Shown here: positions 10,577-22,815 of the stretch, piece by piece
Layout: each line of letters opens with the position of its first letter
Position numbering within the stretch: the first letter of the stretch is position 1
From: Calendula officinalis
Taxonomy: Eukaryota; Streptophyta; Magnoliopsida; Asterales; Asteraceae
Assembly (NCBI GenBank): GCA_963853835.1
Contig: OY970830.1
Coordinates: 43,381,466-43,445,465, forward strand
Length of the DNA stretch: 64,000 nt
Direction: 5' to 3'
The notes under the pieces: model-generated
What the model was told of the DNA's origin: nothing
Seen by the model: the letters and a program-made list of their open reading frames with translations, nothing else
Databases searched by the model: none
Program-made: the position numbers and the translations under genes

Positions 10577-13500
10577 CCTTGAGCCTTGAATCTTGAGCCT
10601 TGAGCCTCCAGCCTCGAGCCTCGAGCCTGGAACCTTGAGCCTTGAGCCTTGAGCCTTAATCCTTGAGCCTTGAGCCTTGAGCCTTGAGCCTGGAGCCTTG
10701 AGCCTTGAGCCTTGAGCCTTGAGCCTTGAGCCTTGAGCCTTGAGCCTTGAGCCTTGAGCCTTGAGCCTTGAGCCTTGAGCCTTGAGCCTTGAGCCTTGAG
10801 CCTTGTTCATTGAACCTTGAGCGTTGAGCCTTGAGCCTTGAGCCTTGAGCCTTGAGCCTTGACCCTTGAGCCTTGCGCCTTTTGCCTTGAGCCTTGAGCC
10901 TTGAAACTTGAGCCTTGACCCTTGACCCTTGAGCATTCACCCTTGAGCGTTGAGCCTTGAGCCTTGACCCTTGAGCCTTGATCCTTGAGACTTGAGCCAT
11001 GAGCCTTGAATCTTGACCCTTGAGCGTTGAGCCTTGAGCATTGAGCCTCTAGCCTTGAGCCCTGAGCCTTGAGATTCGATTCTTGCCCTTGCGCGTTGCG
11101 CCTTGCACCTTGGCCTTGAGCCTTGAGCCTTGAGCCTTGACCCTTGATCCTCTGGCATTGAGCCTTGAGCCCTGAGTCTTGAGCCTTGAGTCTTAAGCCT
11201 TTAGTCTTGAACCTTGACCATTAAGCCATGAGCCTTGAGCCATTAGCCTTGAGCCTTGAGCCTTGATCCTCTAGCCTTGATCCTCTAGCCTTGAGCCTTG
11301 AGCCTTGAGCCTTGAGCCTTGAGCATTGAGCCTTAAGCCTTGAGCCTTGATCCTTTAGCGTTAAGCCTTGAGCCTTGAGCCTTGAGCCTTGAGCCTTGAG
11401 CCGTGAGCCTTGAGTCTTGAGCCTTGTGCCTTGAGCCTTGAGCCTTGAGCCTTGATCCTTAAGCCATGATCCTTGAGCCTTGAACCTTGAAACTTGAGAC
11501 TTGAGGCTTGACTCTTGACCCTTGCGCCTTGAATCTTGAACCTTGAGCCTTGAGCCTCGAGCCTCGAGCCTTGAATCTTGAGCCTTGAGCCTTGAGCCTT
11601 GAGCCTTGAGCCTTGAGCCTTGAGCCTTGAGCCTTGAGCCTTGAGCCTTCAGCCTTGAGCCTTGAGCCTTAAGCCATGATCCTTGTGCCTTGAACCTTGA
11701 AACTTGAGACTTGAGGCTTGACTCTTGACCCTTGCGCCTTGAGCCTTGAATCTTGAGCCTTGAGCCTTAAGCCTTGAGCCTCGAGCTTCGAGCCTTGAAT
11801 CTTGAGCCTTGAGCCTTGAGCCTTGAGCCTTAATCATTGAGCCTTGAGCCTTGAGCCTTGAGCCTTGAGCCTTGAGCCTGGAGCCTTGAGCTTCGATTCT
11901 TGCCCTTGCGCCTTGCACCTTGCCCTTGAGCCTTAAGCCTTGACCCTTGATCCTCTAGCCTTGAGCCTTGAGCCTTGAGCTTTGATTCTTACCCTTGCGC
12001 CTTACGCCTTGCACCTTGGCCTTGAGCCTTGAGCCTTGACCCTTGATCCTCTAGCATTGAGCCTTGAGCCCTGAGTCTTGATCCTTGAGTCTTAAGCCTT
12101 GAGTCTTGAGCCTTGAGTCTTGAGTCTTGACTCTTGAGCCTTGAGCCATGAGCCTTGAGCCTTGAGCCTTGATCCTCTAGCGTTGAGCCTTGAGCCTTGA
12201 GCCTTTAGCCTTGAGCCTTGAGCCTTGAGCCTTGAGCCTTGAGCCATGTGCCTTGAGCCTTGAGCCTTGAGCCTTGAGCCTTGTGCCTTGAGCCTTGAGC
12301 CTTGAGCCTTGAGCCTTGAGCCTTGAGCCTTGAGCCTTGAGGCTTGAGCCTTAAGCCTTGAGCCTTGAGCCTTGGGCCTTGAGCCTTGTTCCTTGAGCCT
12401 TGAGCCTTGAGCCTTGAGCCTTGAGCCTTGAGCCTTGAGCCTTGGGCCTTGAAACTTGAGCCTTGACCCTTAACCCTTGAGTATTCACTCTTCAGCGTTG
12501 ACCCTCGAGCGTTGAGCCTTGAGCCGTGAGCCTTGAGCGTTGAGCCTTGAGCCTTGAGCCTTGAGCCTTGAGTCTTGAGCCTTGAGCCTGGAGCCTTGAG
12601 CCTTGAGCCATGAGCTTTGAGCCTTGAGCCATGAGCCTTGAGCCTTGAAACATCAAACTTGAGCCTTCACTCTTGACCCCTGCGCCTTGAGCCTTGCGCC
12701 TTAAGACTTAAGCCTTGAGCCTTGACTCTTGACCCTTGAGCCTTGAGCCTTGAGCCTTGAGCCTTGAAACTTGAGCCTTGAGCCTTGAGCCTTGACCCTT
12801 GACCCTTGAGTATTCACTCTTCAGCGTTGAGCCTTGAGCGTTGAGCCTTGAGCGTTGAGCCTTGAGCCTTGAGCCTTGAGCCTTGAGCCTTGAGCCTTGA
12901 GCCTTGAGCCTTAAGCCTTGAGCCTTGAGCCTTGTGCCTTGTGCCTTGAGCCTTGAGCCTTGAGCCTTGAGTCTGGAGCCTTGAGCCTTGAGCCTTGAGC
13001 CTTGAGCCTTGAGCCTTGAGCCATGAGCTTTGAGCCTTGAGCCATGGGCCTTGAGCCTTGAAACATCAGACTTGAGCCTTCACTCTTGACCCATGCGCCT
13101 TGAGCCTTGCACCTTAAGACTTGAGCCTTGACTCTTGACCCTTGAGCCATGAGCCTTGAGCCTTGAACCTTGAGCCTTGAGCCTTTAGCCTGGAGCCTTG
13201 AGCCTTGAGGCTTGAGCCTTGAGCCTGGAGCCTCGAGCCATGAGCCTTGAGCCTTGAGCTTCGATTCTTGCCCTTGCGCCTTGCGCCTTGCGCCTTGCAC
13301 CTTGGCCTTGAGCCTTGAGCCTTGACCCTTGACCCTTGATCCTCTAGCATTGAGCCTTGAGCCCTGAGTCTTGAGCCTTGAGTCTTAAGCCTTGATTCTT
13401 GAACCTTGACCATTAAGCCATGAGCCTTGAGCCATTAGCCTGGAGCCTTGAGCCTTGATCCTCTAGCCTTGATCCTCTAGCCTTGAGCCTTGAGCCTTGA

Positions 13501-16140
13501 GCCTTGAGCCTTGAGCATTGAGCCTTGAGCCTTGATCCTCTAGCGTTAAGCCTTGAGCCTTGAGCCTTGAGCCTTGAGCCGTGAGCCTTGAGCCTTGAGC
13601 CTTGAGTCTTGAGCCTTGTGCCTTGAGCCTTGAGCCTTGATCCTTAAGCCATGATCCTTGAGCCTTGAACCTTGAAACTTGAGACTTGAGGCTTGACTCT
13701 TGACCCTTGTGCCTTGAGCCTTGAATCTTGAGCCTTGAGCCTGGAGCCTTGAGCCTCGAGCCTCGAGCCTTGAATCTTGAGCCTTGAGCCTTGAGCCTTG
13801 AGCCTTGAGCCTTGAGCCTTGAGCCTTGAGCCTTGAGCCTTAAGTCTTGAGCCTTGAGTCTTAAGCCTTGAGTCTTGAGCCTTGAGTCTTGAACCTTGAC
13901 CATTAAGCCATGAGCCTTGAGCCATTAGCCTTGAGCCTTGAGCCTTGATCCTCTAGCCTTGATCCCCTAGCCTTGAGCCTTGAGCCTTGAGCCTTGAGCA
14001 TTGAGCCTTGAGCCTTGAGCCTTGAGCCTTGAGCCTTGAGCCTTGAGCCTTGAGCCCTGAGCCCTGAGCCTTAAGCCATGAGCCTTGAGCCTTGAGCCTT
14101 GAGCCTTGAACCTTGAAACTTGAGACTTGAGGCTTGACTCTTGACCCTTGCGCCTTGAGCCTTGCGCCTTGAATCTTGAGCCTTGAGCCTCCAGCCTCGA
14201 GCCTCGAGCCTGGAACCTTGAGCCTTGAGCCTTGAGCCTTAATCCTTGAGCCTTGAGCCTTGAGCCTTGAGCCTTGAGCCTTGAGCCTTGAGCCTTGAGC
14301 CTTGAGCCTTGAGCCTTGAGCCTTGAGCCTTGAGCCTTGAGCCTTGAGCCTTGAGCCTTGAACCTTGAGCGTTGAGCCTTGAGCCTTGAGCCTTGATCCT
14401 TGAGCCTTGAGCCTTGACCCTTGAGCCTTGCGCCTTGAGCCTTGAGCCTTGAGCCTTGAAACTTGAGCCTTGACCCTTGACCCTTGAGCATTCACCCTTG
14501 AGCGTTGAGCCGTGACCCTTGACCCTTGAGCCTTGATCCTTGAGACTTGGCCATGAGCCTTGAATCTTGACCCTTGAGCGTTGAGCGTTGAGCGTTGAGC
14601 CTTGAGCCTCTAGCCTTGAGCCCTGAGCCTTGAGATTCGATTCTTGCCCTTGCAGCTTGCGCCTTGCACCTTGGCCTTGAGCCTTGAGCCTTGACCCTTG
14701 ATCCTCTAGCATTGAGCCTTGAGCCCTGAGTCTTGAGCCTTGAGTCTTAAGCCTTGAGTCTTGAACCTTGACCATTAAGCCATGAGCCTTGAGCCATGAG
14801 CCTTGAGCCATTAGCCTTGAGCCTTGAGCCTTGATCCTCTAGCCTTGATCCTCTAGCCTTTGAGCCTTGAGCCTTGAGCCTTGAGCCTTGAGCATTGAGC
14901 CTTGAGCCTTGATCCTCTAGCGTTAGGCCTTGAGCCTTGAGCCTTGAGCCTTGATCCGTGAGCCTTGAGCCTTGAGTCTTGAGCCTTGTGCCTTGAGCCT
15001 TGAGCCTTGAGCCTTGATCCTTAAGCCATGATCCTTGAGCCTTGAACCTTGAAACTTGAGACTTGAGGCTTGACTCTTGACCCTTGCGCCTTGAGCCTTG
15101 AATCTTGAGCCTTGAGCCTTGAGCCTCGAGCCTCGAGCCTTGAATCTTGAGCCTTGAGCCTTGAGCCTTGAGCCTTGAGCCTTGAGCCTTGAGCCTTGAG
15201 CCTTGAGCCTTGAGCCTTAAGCCATGATCCTTGTGCCTTGAACCTTGAAACTTGAGACTTGAGGCTTGACTCTTGACCCTTGCGCCTTGAGCCTTGAATC
15301 TTGAGCCTTGAGCCTTAAGCCTTGAGCCTCGAGCTTCGAGCCTTGAATCTTGAGCCTTGAGCCTTGAGCCTCGAGCCTTGAGCCTTAATCATTGAGCCTT
15401 GAGCCTTGAGCCTTGAGTCTGGAGCCTTGAGCTTCAATTCTTGCCCTTGCGCCTTGCACCTTGCCCTTGAGCCTTAAGACTTGACCCTTGATCCTCTAGC
15501 CTTGAGCCTTGAGCCTTGAGCTTGATTCTTGCCCTTGCGCCTTACGCCTTGCACCTTGGCCTTGAGCCTTGAGCCTTGACCCTTGATCCTCTAGCTTTGA
15601 GCCTTGAGCCCTGAGTCTTGATCCTTGAGTCTTAAGCCTTGAGTCTTGAGCCTTGAGTCTTGAGTCTTGACTCTTGAGCCTTGAGCCATGAGCCTTGAGC
15701 CTTGAGCCTTGATCCTCTAGCGTTGAGCCTTGAGTCTTGAGCCTTGAGCCTTGAGCCTTTAGCCTTGAGCCTTGAGCCTTGAGCCTTGAGCCTTGAGCCT
15801 TGAGCCTTGAGCCTTGAGCCTTGAGCCATGTGCCTTGAGCCTTGAGCCATGAGCCTTGAGCCTTGAGCCTTGAGCCTTGTGCCTTGAGCCTTGAGCCTTG
15901 AGCCTTGAGCCTTGAGCCTTGAGCCTTGAGCCTTGAGCCTTGAGCCTTGAGCCTTGAGCCTTGAGCCTTGGGCCTTGGGCCTTGTTCCTTGAGCCTTGAG
16001 CCTTTAGCCTTGAGCCTTGAGCCTTGAAACTTGAGCCTTGACCCTTGACCCTTGAGTATTCACTCTTCAGCGTTGACCCTCGAGCGTTGAGCCTTGAGCC
16101 GTGAGCCTTGAGCGTTGAGCCTTGAGCCTTGAGCCTTGAG
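10577..16140. repeat. Large higher-order repeat unit, copy 2 of a tandem duplication of about 5.6 kb
   Basis: This is the second copy of the unit at about 4975-10575, in direct orientation and immediately adjacent. Differences between the copies are a handful of substitutions (for example CTCTAGCATT at about 5547 against CTCTGGCATT at about 11152), gains or losses of whole 7-bp units, and a single-base insertion at about 14860 (CTAGCCTTTGAG against CTAGCCTTGAG in copy 1). Similarity fades after about 16100, where copy 2 runs into a different satellite domain. The high identity suggests a recent unequal crossover or segmental duplication, although assembly duplication cannot be excluded from the sequence alone. 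Confidence 0.85.
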
Positions 16141-16629
16141 CCTTGAGCCTTGAGCCTTGAGCCTTGAGCCTTGAGCCTTGAGCCTTGAGTCTTGAGCCTT
16201 GAGCCTTGAGCCTTGAGCCATGAGCTTTGAGCCTTGAGCCATGAGCCTTGAGCCTTGAGCCTTGAAACATCAAACTTGAGCCTTCACTCTTGACCCCTGC
16301 ACCTTGAGCCTTGCGCATTAAGACTTGAGCCTTGAGCCTTGACTCTTGACCCTTGAGCCTTGAGCCTTGAAACTTGAGCCTTGACCCTTGACCCTTGATC
16401 CTTGAGTATTCACTCTTCAGCGTTGAGCCTTGAGCGTTGAGCCTTGAGCCTTGAGCCTTGAGCCTTGATCCTTGAGCCTTAAGCCTTGAGCCTTGAGCCT
16501 TGAGCCTTGAGCCTTGAGCCTTGAGCCTTGAGCCTTGAGCCTTGAGCCTTGAGCCTTGAGCCTTGAGCCATGAGCTTTGAGCCTTGATCCATGAGCCTTG
16601 AGCCTTGAGCCTTGAAACATCTGACTTGA

Positions 16630-18290
16630 GCCTTCACTCTTGACCCATGCGCCTTGAGCCTTGCGCCTTAAGACTTGAGCCTTGAGCCTTGACTCTTGAC
16701 CCTTGAGCCTTGAGCCTTGAGCCTTGAGCCTTGAGCCTTGAACCTTGAGCCTTGAGCCTTGAGCCTTGAGCTTCGATTCTTGCCCTTGCGCCTTGCGCCT
16801 TGCACCTTGGTCTTGAGCCTTGGGCCTTGAGCCTTAAGCCTCTGCCTTGCGCCTTGAGCCTTGAGCCTTGAGCCTTGAGCCTAGAGCCTTGGCCTTGAGC
16901 CTTGAGCCTTGAGCCTTGAGCCTTGAGCCTTGAGCCTTGAGCCTTGAGCCTTGGGCCTTGAGCCTTGAGCCTTGTTCCTTGAGCCTTGAGCCTTGAGCCT
17001 TGAAACTTGAGCCTTGAGCCTTGACCCTTGACCCTTGAGCATTCACTCTTCAGCGTTGAGCCTTGATCCTTGATCCTTGACCCTTGAGCATTCACTCTTC
17101 AGCCTTGAGCGTTGAGCGTTGAGCCTTGAGCCTTGAGCCTTGAGCCTTGAGCCTTGAGCCTTGAGCCTTGAGCCTTGAGCCTTGAGCCTTGAGCCTTGAG
17201 CCTTGAGCCATGAGCTTTGAGTCTTGAGCGATGAGCCTTGAGCCTTGAGCCTTGAAACATCAGACTTGAGCCTTCACTCTTGACCCATGCGCCTTGAGCC
17301 TTGCGCCTTGAGACTTGAGCCTTGAGCCTTGACTCTTGAGCCTTGAGCCTTGAGCCTTGAGCCTTGAGCCTTGAGCCTTGAGCCTTGAGCCTTGAGCCTT
17401 GAGCCTTGAGCCTTGAGCCTTGAGCTTCGATTCTTGCCCTTGCGCCTTGCGCCTTGCACCTTGGCCTTGAGCCTTGAGCCTTGAGCCTTGACCCTTGATC
17501 CTCTATCATTGAGCCTTGAGCCTTAAGTCTTGAGCCTTGAGTCTTAAGCTTTGAGTCTTGAGCCTTGAGTCTTGAACCTTGACCATTAAGCCATGAGCCT
17601 TGAGCCATTAGCCTTGAGCCTTGAGCCTTGAGCCTTGAGCCTTGAGCCTTGAGCCTTGAGCCTTGAGCCTTGAGCCTTGAGCCATGAGCTTTGAGCCTTG
17701 AGCCATGAGCCTTGAGCCTTGAGCCTTGAAACATCAGACTTGAGCCTTCACTCTTGACCCATGCGCCTTGAGCCTTGCGCCTTAAGACTTGAGCCTTGAG
17801 CCTTGACTCTTGACCCTTGAGCCTTGAGCCTTGAGCCTTGAGCCTTGAGCCTTGAGCCTTGAGCCTTGAGCTTCGATTCTTGCCCTTGCGCCTTGCGCCT
17901 TGCACCTTGGCCTTGAGCCTTGGGCCTTGGGCCTTGAGCCTTAAGCCTCTGCCTTGCGCCTTGAGCCTTGAGCCTTGAGCCTTGAGCCTAGAGCCTTGGC
18001 CTTGAGCCTTGAGCCTTGAGCCTTGAGCCTTGAGCCTTGGGCCTTGAGCCTTGAGCCTTGTTCCTTGAGCCTTGAGCCTTGAGCCTTGAAACTTGAGCCT
18101 TGAGCCTTGACCCTTGACCCTTGAGCATTCACTCTTCAGCGTTGAGCCTTGATCCTTGACCCTTGAGCATTCACTCTTCAGCCTTGAGCGTTGAGCGTTG
18201 AGCCTTGAGCCTTGAGCCTTGAGCCTTGAGCCTTGAGCCATGAGCTTTGAGTCTTAAGCGATGAGCCTTGAGCCTTGAGCCTTGAAACAT
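16630..18290. repeat. Local tandem duplication of about 1.03-1.09 kb
   Basis: The segment from the GAAACAT block at 16614 to the one at 17254 is echoed between those at 17728 and 18284. Both carry the same order of rare blocks: AAGCCTCTG, GCCTAGAGCC, GGGCC, TTGTTCC, two GCATTCACTCTTCAG motifs, then GCGTTGAGCGTT and the unusual GAGTCTT(G/A)AGCGATG motif (about 17220 and 18250, 1030 bp apart). Copies differ by whole 7-bp units and a few substitutions. No coding content is apparent. Confidence 0.65.
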
Positions 18291-18960
18291 CAGACTTGAG
18301 CCTTCACTCTTGACCCATGCGCCTTGAGCCTTGCGCCTTGAGACTTGAGCCTTGAGGCTTGAGCCTTGAGCGTTGAGCCTAGAGCCTGGAGCCTTGAGCC
18401 TTGAGCCTTGAGCCTTGAGCTTCGATTCTTGCCCTTGCGCCATGCGCCTTGCACCTTGGCCTTGAGCCTTGAGCCTTGAGCCTTGACCCTTGATCCTCTA
18501 TCATTGATCCTTGAGCCTTAAGTCTTGAGCCTTGAGTCTTAAGACTTGAGTCTTGAGCCTTGAGTCTTGAACCTTGACCATTAAGCCATGAGCCTGGAGC
18601 CATTAGCCTTGAGCCTTGAGCCTTGATCCTCTAGCCTTGAGCCTTGAGCCTTGAGCCTTGAGCCTTGATCCTTGAGCCTTGAGCCTTGAGCCTTGAGCCT
18701 TGACCCTTGATCCTCTATCATTGAGCCTTGAGCCTTAAGTCTTGAGCCTTGAGTCTTAAGCCTTGAGTCTTGAGCCTTGAGTCTTGAACCTTGACCATTA
18801 AGCCATGAGCCTTGATCCATTAGCCTTGAGACCTGAGCCTTGATCCTCTAGCCTTGATCCTCTAGCCTTGAGCCTTGAGCCTTGAGCCTTGAGCCTTGAG
18901 CCTTGAGCCTTGAGCCTTGAGCCTTGTGCCTTGAGCCTTGAGCCTTGAGCCTTAAGCCTT

Positions 18961-21900
18961 GAGACTTGAGCCTTGAGCCTTGAGCCTTGAGCCTTGAGCC
19001 TTGAGCCTTGAGCCTGGAGCCTTAAGCCTTGTGCCTTGGGCCTTGAGCCTTGTTCCTTGAGCCTTGAGCCTTGAGCCTTGAGCCTTGAGCCTTGAGCCTT
19101 GAGCCTTGAGCCTTGAGCCTTGAGCCATGAGCTTTGAGCCTTGAGCGATGAGCCTTGAGCCTTGAGCCTTGAAACATCAGACTTGAGCCTTCACTCTTGA
19201 CCCATGCGCCTTGAGCCTTGCGCCTTGAGACTTGAGCCTTGAGCCTTGACTCTTGAGCCTTGAGCCTTGAGCCTTGAGCCTTGAGCCTTGAGCTTCGATT
19301 CTTGCCCTTGCGCCTTGCGCCTTGCACCTTGGCCTTGAGCCTTGAGCCTTGAGCCTTGACCCTTGATCCTCTATCATTGAGCCTTGAGCCTTAAGTATTG
19401 AGCCTTGAGTCTTAAGCCTTGAGTCTTGAGCCTTGAGTCTTGAACCTTGACCATTAAGCCATGAGCCTTGAGCCATTAGCCTTGAGCCTTGAGCCTTGAT
19501 CCTCTAGCCTTGATCCTCTAGCCTTGAGCCTTGAGCCTTGAGCCTTGAGCCTTGAGCCTTGAGCCTTGAGCCTTGAGCCTTGACCCTTGATCCTCTATCA
19601 TTGAGCCTTGAGCCTTAAGTCTTGAGCCTTGAGTCTTAAGCCTTAAGTCTTGAGCCTTGAGTCTTGAACCTTGACCATTAAGCCATGAGCCTTGATCCAT
19701 TAGCCTTGAGACTTGAGCCTTGATCCTCTAGCCTTGATCCTCTAGCCTTGAGCCTTGAGCCTTGAGCCTTGAGCCTTGAGCCTTGAGCCTTGAGCCTTGA
19801 GCCTTGAGCCTTGAGCCTTGAGCCTTGTGCCTTGAGCCTTGAGCCTTGAGCCTTGAGCCTTAAGCCTTGAGACTTGAGCCTTGAGCCTTGAGCCTTGAGC
19901 CTTGAGCCTGGAGCCTTAAGCCTTGTGCCTGGGCCTTGAGCCTTGTTCCTTGAGCCTTGAGCCTTGAGCCTTGAACCTTGAAACTTGTGCCTTGACCCTT
20001 GACCCTTGACCCTTGAGTATTCACTCTTCAGCATTGAGCCTTGAGTGTTGAGCCTTGAGCCTTGAGCCTTGAGCGTTGAGCCTTGAGCCTTGAGCCTTGA
20101 GCCTTGAGCATTGAGCCTTGAGCCTTGAGCCTTGTGCCTTGAGCCTTGAGCCTTGAGTCTTGAGCCTTCAGCCTTGGGCCTTGAGCCTTGAGCCATGAGC
20201 TTTGAGCCTTGAGCCATGAGCCTTGAGCATTGAGCCTTGAGCCTTGCGCCTTGAGACTTGAGCCTTGAGCCTTTACTCTTGAGCCTTGAGCCTTGAGCCT
20301 TGAGCCTTGAGCCTTGAGCCTTGAGCCTTGAGCCTTGAGCCTTGAGCCTTGAGCCTTGAGCCTTGAGCTTCGATTCTTGCCCTTGAGCCTTGAGCCTTGA
20401 GCCTTGAGCCTTGAGCCTTGAGCCTTAAGCCTCTGCCTTGCGCCTTGAGCCTTGAGCCATGAGCCTTGAGCCTTGAGCCTTGATCCTCTATCATTGAGCC
20501 TTGAGCCTTAAGTCTTGAGCCTTGAGTCTTAAGCCTTAAGTCTTGAGCCTTGAGTCTTGAACCTTGACCATTAAGCCATGAGCCTTGATCCATTAGCCTT
20601 GAGACTTGAGCCTTGATCCTCTAGCCTTGATCCTCTAGCCTTGAGCCTTGAGCCTTGAGCCTTGAGCCTTGAGCCTTGAGCCTTGAGCCTTGAGCCTTGA
20701 GCCTTGAGCCTTGTGCCTTGAGCCTTGAGCCTTGAGCCTTGAGCCTTAAGCCTTGAGACTTGAGCCTTGAGCCTTGAGCCTTGAGCCTTGAGCCTGGAGC
20801 CTTAAGCCTTGTGCCTGGGCCTTGAGCCTTGTTCCTTGAGCCTTGAGCCTTGAGCCTTGAACCTTGAAACTTGTGCCTTGACCCTTGACCCTTGACCCTT
20901 GAGTATTCACTCTTCAGCATTGAGCCTTGAGTGTTGAGCCTTGAGCCTTGAGCCTTGAGCGTTGAGCCTTGAGCCTTGAGCCTTGAGCCTTGAGCATTGA
21001 GCCTTGAGCCTTGAGCCTTGTGCCTTGAGCCTTGAGCCTTGAGTCTTGAGCCTTCAGCCTTGGGCCTTGAGCCTTGAGCCATGAGCTTTGAGCCTTGAGC
21101 CATGAGCCTTGAGCATTGAGCCTTGAGCCTTGCGCCTTGAGACTTGAGCCTTGAGCCTTTACTCTTGAGCCTTGAGCCTTGAGCCTTGAGCCTTGAGCCT
21201 TGAGCCTTGAGCCTTGAGCCTTGAGCCTTGAGCCTGGAGCCTTGAGCTTCGATTCTTGCCCTTGAGCCTTAAGCCTTGAGCCTTGAGCCTTGAGCCTTGA
21301 GCCTTAAGCCTCTGCCTTGCGCCTTGAGCCTTGAGCCATGAGCCTTGAGCCTTGAGCCTAGAGCCTTGGCCTTGAGCCTTGAGCCTTGAGCCTTGAGCCT
21401 TGGGCCTTGAGCCTTGAGCCTTGAGCCTTGAGCCTTGAGCCTTGAGCCTTGAAACTTGAGCCTTGAGCCTTGACCCTTGACCCTTGAGCATTCACTCTTC
21501 AGCGTTGAGCCTTGAGCCTTGACCCTTGAGCATTCACTCTTCAGCCTTGAGCGTTGAGCCTTGAGCGTTGAGCGTTGAGCCTTGAGCCTTGAGCCTTGAG
21601 CCTTGAGCCTTGAGCCTTGAGCCTTAAGCCTCTGCCTTGCGCCTTGAGCCTTGAGCCATGAGCCTTGAGCCTTGAGCCTAGAGCCTTGGCCTTGAGCCTT
21701 GAGCCTTGAGCCTTGAGCCTTGAGCCTTGGGCCTTGAGCCTTGTTCCTTGAGCCTTGAGCCTTGAGCCTTGAGCCTTGAAACTTGAGCCTTGAGCCTTGA
21801 CCCTTGACCCTTGAGCATTCACTCTTCAGCGTTGAGCCTTGAGACTTGAGCCTTGAGCCTTGAGCCTTGAGCCTTGAGCCTTGAGCCTTGAGCCTGGAGC

Positions 21901-22815
21901 CTTAAGCCTTGTGCCTTGGGCCTTGAGCCTTGTTCCTTGAGCCTTGAGCCTTGAGCCTTGAGCCTTGAGCCTTGAGCCTTGAGCCTTGAGCCTTGAGCCA
22001 TGAGCTTTGAGCCTTGAGCGATGAGCCTTGAGCCTTGAGCCTTGAAACATCAGACTTGAGCCTTCACTCTTGACCCATGCGCCTTGAGCCTTGCGCCTTG
22101 AGACTTGAGCCTTGAGCCTTGACTCTTGAGCCTTGAGCCTTGAGCCTTGAGCCTTGAGCCTTGAGCTTCGATTCTTGCCCTTGCGCCTTGCGCCTTGCAC
22201 CTTGGCCTTGAGCCTTGAGCCTTGAGCCTTGACCCTTGATCCTCTATCATTGAGCCTTGAGCCTTAAGTATTGAGCCTTGAGTCTTAAGCCTTGAGTCTT
22301 GAGCCTTGAGTCTTGAACCTTGACCATTAAGCCATGAGCCTTGAGCCATTAGCCTTGAGCCTTGAGCCTTGATCCTCTAGCCTTGATCCTCTAGCCTTGA
22401 GCCTTGAGCCTTGAGCCTTGAGCCTTGAGCCTTGAGCCTTGAGCCTTGAGCCTTGAGCCTTGACCCTTGATCCTCTATCATTGAGCCTTGAGCCTTAAGT
22501 CTTGAGCCTTGAGTCTTAAGCCTTAAGTCTTGAGCCTTGAGTCTTGAACCTTGACCATTAAGCCATGAGCCTTGATCCATTAGCCTTGAGACTTGAGCCT
22601 TGATCCTCTAGCCTTGATCCTCTAGCCTTGAGCCTTGAGCCTTGAGCCTTGAGCCTTGAGCCTTGAGCCTTGAGCCTTGAGCCTTGAGCCTTGAACCTTG
22701 TGCCTTGAGCCTTGAGCCTTGAGCCTTGAGCCTTAAGCCTTGAGACTTGAGCCTTGAGCCTTGAGCCTTGAGCCTGGAGCCTTAAGCCTTGTGCCTTGGG
22801 CCTTGAGCCTTGTTC
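18961..22815. repeat. Nested duplications of 2.87 kb and 0.89 kb
   Basis: The GAAACAT block at 19171 and its surroundings recur at 22044, 2873 bp away, and the match covers at least 18961-19900 against about 21834-22800. Inside this, a rare GCATTGAGCCTTGAGTGTTG landmark at 20031 recurs at 20917 (886 bp) and 22905. A GACCATTAAGCC landmark at 19673 recurs at 20566 (893 bp) and about 22553. The interval therefore holds an approximately 890-bp tandem duplication nested within a larger duplicated segment. The offsets differ by 7, as expected for gain or loss of single units. Confidence 0.8.
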
